Assembly: GCA_024636135.1 (NCBI GenBank)
Contig: JAGXHP010000189.1
Span: 1 to 8,761 of the forward strand
DNA length: 8,761 nt
From: Chloroflexota bacterium
Lineage (GTDB): Bacteria; Chloroflexota; Limnocylindria; QHBO01
Direction of reading: 5' to 3'
The position numbers and the translations under genes were made by a program. This document shows, piece after piece, positions 6,484-8,761 of the stretch; the first letter of the stretch is position 1, and every line of letters starts with the position of its first letter. The notes beneath the pieces were generated by a model. The model was not told where the DNA came from, made no database searches, and worked only from the letters and a program-made list of their open reading frames with translations.

Positions 6484-7343
6484 TCGACCCGAGCAGCCGA
6501 GGCGCGGCGCGTCTGGCGCAGCTGGTCATCGTGGCCATCCTCGTCGCGATCGGCGTGAATCATGTCGTCTTCGCCATCCGTGACTGGCCGCTCGGGGACA
6601 TGGACGTGTACCTGGCCGCTGCCGAGCGGCTGCGGGATGGGGATCCGCTCTACGTGTCCGGCGACGTGGCGGTGAACTCGTATTGGTACGCGCCGTGGTA
6701 CGCGGCCGTGTGGATCCCGCTCACGTACCTGCCGCGCGAGGTCGTCGCCGCGGGCTGGAGCGCCGTGCTGCTCGCCGCGACCGCGGGTGTCTGGGTCGTT
6801 CTGTGGCGCATGGGACGGCGTGGCGCCGCCGTGGCACTGCTCGTCGGGCCTCCGCTGTTTGCCGTGTCGGCCGGTGGGAATGTCCAGTCCCTGATGGTGC
6901 TCGCGCTGATCCTGGGCTTCCAAACGCGGTGGGGGCCCGTGGCGGTCGCGGTTGCCGCATCCATGAAGTTCGCCCCGATCCTGCTGGTGGCTGCCTACGT
7001 GGTACGCGGCGAGTGGAGACGGGCGGGGCTCAGCCTGGCGCTCGCGGCGATCCTGATGGCGCCCGCCGTGCCGATGGGCATCGCCGGCGCAGGAGTCAGA
7101 TCGGAGGCAGCACCCTCACTGCTCGGCGTCTCACCGGTGCTATATGCCGTGGTGGTCGCGGCTGCTCTCATTGGGACCTTGCTCGTGCCGCGACGCCACG
7201 CGCTGCTGGCCGCGACCGTGGCCACGATCCTGGCGCTACCGCGGCTCTTCGTCTATGACGTATCGCTCGTTGCCGTGGGGGCGGCCGCAGAGGAGGCTCC
7301 TCAGGGCGCCTCGAATTCACCGAAACCGGGCGCGTCGATCTGA
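6480..7343 (+). CDS. GT87-family (DUF2029) polytopic glycosyltransferase, short form
   Basis: A 287-residue integral membrane protein with about seven hydrophobic segments. It resembles the GT87/DUF2029 mannosyltransferase-like family, which uses polyprenyl-phosphate sugars on the outer face of the membrane. After the first span comes the acidic loop DWPLGDMDVYLAAAERLRDG (35-54), then DPLYVSG and YWYAPW (68-73). The pattern SAGGNVQSLMVLAL (130-143) followed by SMKFAPILLVAAY (161-173) is typical. LPRLFVYDVSLVAVG (253-267) is the last recognisable segment. Most family members have roughly 100 more residues, so the C-terminus may be truncated; no other forward frame continues a hydrophobic segment. 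The GTG at 6480 overlaps the flavoprotein stop, implying coupled translation. The 3' end overlaps a convergent small gene by 43 bases. Confidence 0.78.
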   Translation: MIDPSSRGAARLAQLVIVAILVAIGVNHVVFAIRDWPLGDMDVYLAAAERLRDGDPLYVSGDVAVNSYWYAPWYAAVWIPLTYLPREVVAAGWSAVLLAATAGVWVVLWRMGRRGAAVALLVGPPLFAVSAGGNVQSLMVLALILGFQTRWGPVAVAVAASMKFAPILLVAAYVVRGEWRRAGLSLALAAILMAPAVPMGIAGAGVRSEAAPSLLGVSPVLYAVVVAAALIGTLLVPRRHALLAATVATILALPRLFVYDVSLVAVGAAAEEAPQGASNSPKPGASI

Positions 7344-7483
7344 ACGTCCGGCATTCCCGGACCGGTTCCCGGCCCACCGATGGGACCCAGCGGGTAGTCG
7401 ATCAGCGGTAGCCGCGCGCCAGCCAGCTTCAGCCCACCGCCGATGAGCAGCACCACCAGCGCCAGGGTAAGGAGCGCTCTCAA
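7301..7483 (-). CDS. Tiny single-span membrane protein with Gly/Pro-rich tail
   Basis: A 60-residue frame that I do not recognise. Residues 2-19 are strongly hydrophobic (LLTLALVVLLIGGGLKL), then LPLIDYPLGPIGGPGTGPGM (25-44) and an acidic end. Codons are GC-ending like the neighbours, which supports real coding. The only plausible start in this frame is TTG at 7483, with no good Shine-Dalgarno. The 57-residue gene upstream is in the same frame and stops 33 bases earlier, so translation may depend on it. It overlaps the 3' end of the convergent GT87 gene by 43 bases. Whether it is translated separately is uncertain. Confidence 0.55.
   Translation of the reverse strand: MRALLTLALVVLLIGGGLKLAGARLPLIDYPLGPIGGPGTGPGMPDVQIDAPGFGEFEAP
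7346..7362. terminator. Weak candidate hairpin after the GT87 gene
   Basis: GTCCGG and CCGGAC form a perfect six-base-pair stem around a five-base loop, starting three bases after the GT87 stop codon. There is no T tract, so intrinsic termination would be inefficient at best. It also lies inside the convergent 60-residue frame, so it may be coincidental. Confidence 0.22.
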
Positions 7484-7516
7484 CGAGACATCCGGCGGTG
7501 CTGGACGATGGCCCGA

Positions 7517-7690
7517 TCAGGCCGGAGGTTCAGTGGGGGTCGTCTGCGGGGCTGCTTCATGGTTCTCGACGGGGTCGGGTGCGGCGTCGGCGTCGGTGCT
7601 CGTGCGGGCCTTCGCGCGCTGCAGGTAGAACCAGGCGAACGCCAGGACGGCGAAAAAGAGCAGGAAGATGATGATGAGTTCTTGCGGCAT
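7517..7690 (-). CDS. 57-residue single-span membrane protein
   Basis: ATG at 7690 to TGA at 7519-7517. The protein starts MPQELIIIFLLFFAVLAFAW, a clean hydrophobic segment over residues 5-22, followed by FYLQRAKAR, a positive patch typical of the cytoplasmic side. It ends in an Asp/Pro/Thr/Glu-rich tail of about 27 residues. That arrangement predicts an N-out, C-in anchor. Codon use is GC-ending throughout, unlike the Arg/Ser/Pro-rich overlapping frames. I recognise no family. GAGG lies about 14 bases upstream, farther than ideal. The gene is divergent from metE and in frame with the 60-residue gene downstream. Confidence 0.68.
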   Translation of the reverse strand: MPQELIIIFLLFFAVLAFAWFYLQRAKARTSTDADAAPDPVENHEAAPQTTPTEPPA

Positions 7691-7728
7691 CGGGTTCGGG
7701 ACCTCGGGCGGATAAGGACTGTCGCGGG

Positions 7729-7734
7729 AGTATC
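7729..7734 (-). promoter_or_regulatory. Weak candidate -10 box for the small membrane genes
   Basis: On the minus strand this reads GATACT, resembling the GATAAT proposed for the glycan operon, about 39 bases upstream of the ATG at 7690. No -35 element is evident. The 153-base region between 7690 and metE shows nothing else recognisable apart from the metE promoter. Confidence 0.25.
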
Positions 7735-7810
7735 GTCTTCAGACATCGCGTGAGACATGGCCCGCAAGGCCCATGGCGGCCCCGGACTCATGGCGCTTCA
7801 GGATCAGGCA

Positions 7811-7837
7811 TTGCACCGTTGCCCCTGCCCGTAGACT
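7811..7837 (+). promoter_or_regulatory. metE promoter, apparently leaderless
   Basis: TAGACT (7832-7837) ends six bases before the ATG at 7844, so transcription would begin at or next to the start codon. A possible -35, TTGCAC (7811-7816), lies 15 bases upstream, shorter than the usual 17. No Shine-Dalgarno is present before the ATG, as expected of a leaderless message. No cobalamin or SAM riboswitch fits in the space available downstream of this -10. Confidence 0.5.
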
Positions 7838-7843
7838 GCGGGA

Positions 7844-8761
7844 ATGGAGATCACAGCGCGGCTCACGGGCTTCCCCCGCATCGGGCCGAACCGGGAGCTC
7901 AAGTGGGCGTTGGAAAAGGCATGGTCCGGCCGCATGGATGCCGATGCGTTCACCGCCCGCATCACCGAGCTTCGCCAGGCGCACCTCGACGAGCAGCGCG
8001 ACGCCATCGGCTCGGCGGTCGACGACTACTTCCTGTACGACGAGGTCCTCGAGACCGCGCTGATGCTCGGGATCGCGCCGGAACACGAGGCCGTCCGCAT
8101 CGGCGACGAGGCCTTCGAGGTCCTCACCGACCTGGCGCGTGGCACGCCCGAACGCGAGGCGTGGGAGATGACGAAGTGGTTCGACACGAACTACCACTAC
8201 GTCGTGCCGGAGATCGATCGGCCGATCGCCACCCTGCGACCGCTGCCGTGGCGCGAGCCCACCGGTGATCCCGACACGACCTGGGCCATCCTCGGGCCGT
8301 ACTCGCTGATCAAGCTGAGCAAGGTGGATCCGGCGCTGGATCCCATCGACCTGGCGCGTGCCGCCGGCGAGGCGATCTGGACCTGGGTCCGCGACCGCGC
8401 CGCCTCCGACCCGCAGGTCCGGCTCCAGCTCGACGAGCCCTGCCTCGGGATGGTCATGGACGAGGCCGATGCCGCCCTGCGCGACGCCGCCTACGAGGGC
8501 GCCGACGCCGCCAGCCAGCAGTCGACGCCGATCGTCACGGTCCAGTTCGGGCGGGCATCGGCGCAGACGCTCGAGGTCCTTGGTCGCGCCGGCTTTGCGG
8601 TCCAGGTGCCCGTTGATGCGGTGCCCTCCCTGCGCGGGACGCCCGCCTGGGATGCCCAGCCCGAGCACGTCGTGGCGGTGATGGACGGCCGCAGCGTGTG
8701 GCCGGACTCCTTCGATGCGGCCCGGACTGCGCTGACCGAGGACGACGGCAAGGTCACACAC
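7844..8761 (+). CDS. metE: Cobalamin-independent methionine synthase, N-terminal part (cut by right edge)
   Basis: The first 306 codons of MetE (5-methyltetrahydropteroyltriglutamate-homocysteine methyltransferase), which transfers a methyl group from methyltetrahydrofolate to homocysteine as the last step of methionine synthesis in the cytoplasm. The full protein is usually about 750 residues, so this is the N-terminal barrel only; the zinc ligands lie beyond the window. Signatures are LTGFPRIGPNRELKWALE (7-24), WEMTKWFDTNYHYVVPE (107-123), ILGPYSLIKLSK (149-160), VRLQLDEPCL (192-201) and VMDGRSVWPD (279-288), all in the positions expected from E. coli MetE. The frame is open to the last base. 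The ATG at 7844 gives the expected short N-terminus. No functional link to the neighbouring glycan genes is apparent. Confidence 0.94.
   Translation, partial: MEITARLTGFPRIGPNRELKWALEKAWSGRMDADAFTARITELRQAHLDEQRDAIGSAVDDYFLYDEVLETALMLGIAPEHEAVRIGDEAFEVLTDLARGTPEREAWEMTKWFDTNYHYVVPEIDRPIATLRPLPWREPTGDPDTTWAILGPYSLIKLSKVDPALDPIDLARAAGEAIWTWVRDRAASDPQVRLQLDEPCLGMVMDEADAALRDAAYEGADAASQQSTPIVTVQFGRASAQTLEVLGRAGFAVQVPVDAVPSLRGTPAWDAQPEHVVAVMDGRSVWPDSFDAARTALTEDDGKVTH

Noticed and set aside
7290..7302. Palindrome GAGGAGGCTCCTC near the end of the GT87 gene as a terminator
   Set aside because: The stem is only five base pairs with a three-base loop, has no T tract and lies within coding sequence.
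7739..8761. 340-residue minus-strand frame covering the right end
   Set aside because: The plus-strand frame 7844-8761 is unmistakable MetE with many family signatures, so the antisense frame is a shadow.

Overview
This is a GC-rich, tightly packed bacterial segment dominated by surface-glycan genes. I estimate by eye that about two thirds of bases are G or C. Codons end mostly in G or C, several starts are GTG or TTG, neighbouring genes overlap by 1-10 bases, and the -10 elements read TAGACT. This style fits Actinomycetota or soil/freshwater Chloroflexota, but nothing here fixes the phylum.

Left block (minus strand, 5031 down to base 1): six genes read as one operon with almost no spacing. 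In transcription order they are a 104-residue single-span membrane protein, an HTTM membrane domain fused to a DCC1-like thiol-disulfide domain, a WbuB-like GT4 glycosyltransferase, GDP-mannose 4,6-dehydratase (gmd, TTG start), GDP-L-fucose synthase (fcl), and an FkbM-family methyltransferase cut by the window edge. Gmd and Fcl together turn GDP-mannose into GDP-L-fucose. The glycosyltransferase could use that or another activated sugar, and the FkbM enzyme could O-methylate a sugar in the product. The HTTM-DCC protein and its small partner are the unexpected members.

Middle block (plus strand, 5203-7343): divergent from the operon across a 171-base promoter region lies a two-gene unit. It encodes an FAD-dependent amine-oxidase/protoporphyrinogen-oxidase-like flavoprotein and, overlapping it by 4 bases, a short GT87-type polytopic mannosyltransferase-like protein. 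This also looks like glycan or polyprenyl-linked sugar metabolism.

Right block: two very small membrane proteins (57 and about 60 residues) lie on the minus strand, convergent with the GT87 gene. The second overlaps the GT87 3' end. Divergent from them, the plus-strand gene at 7844 is the N-terminal 306 codons of cobalamin-independent methionine synthase (metE), running off the right edge. It appears to have a leaderless TAGACT promoter.

No RNA genes, CRISPR arrays, insertion sequences or phage genes were seen. The best leads are the HTTM-DCC fusion with its small partner inside a GDP-fucose operon, and the pair of tiny membrane proteins beside metE.
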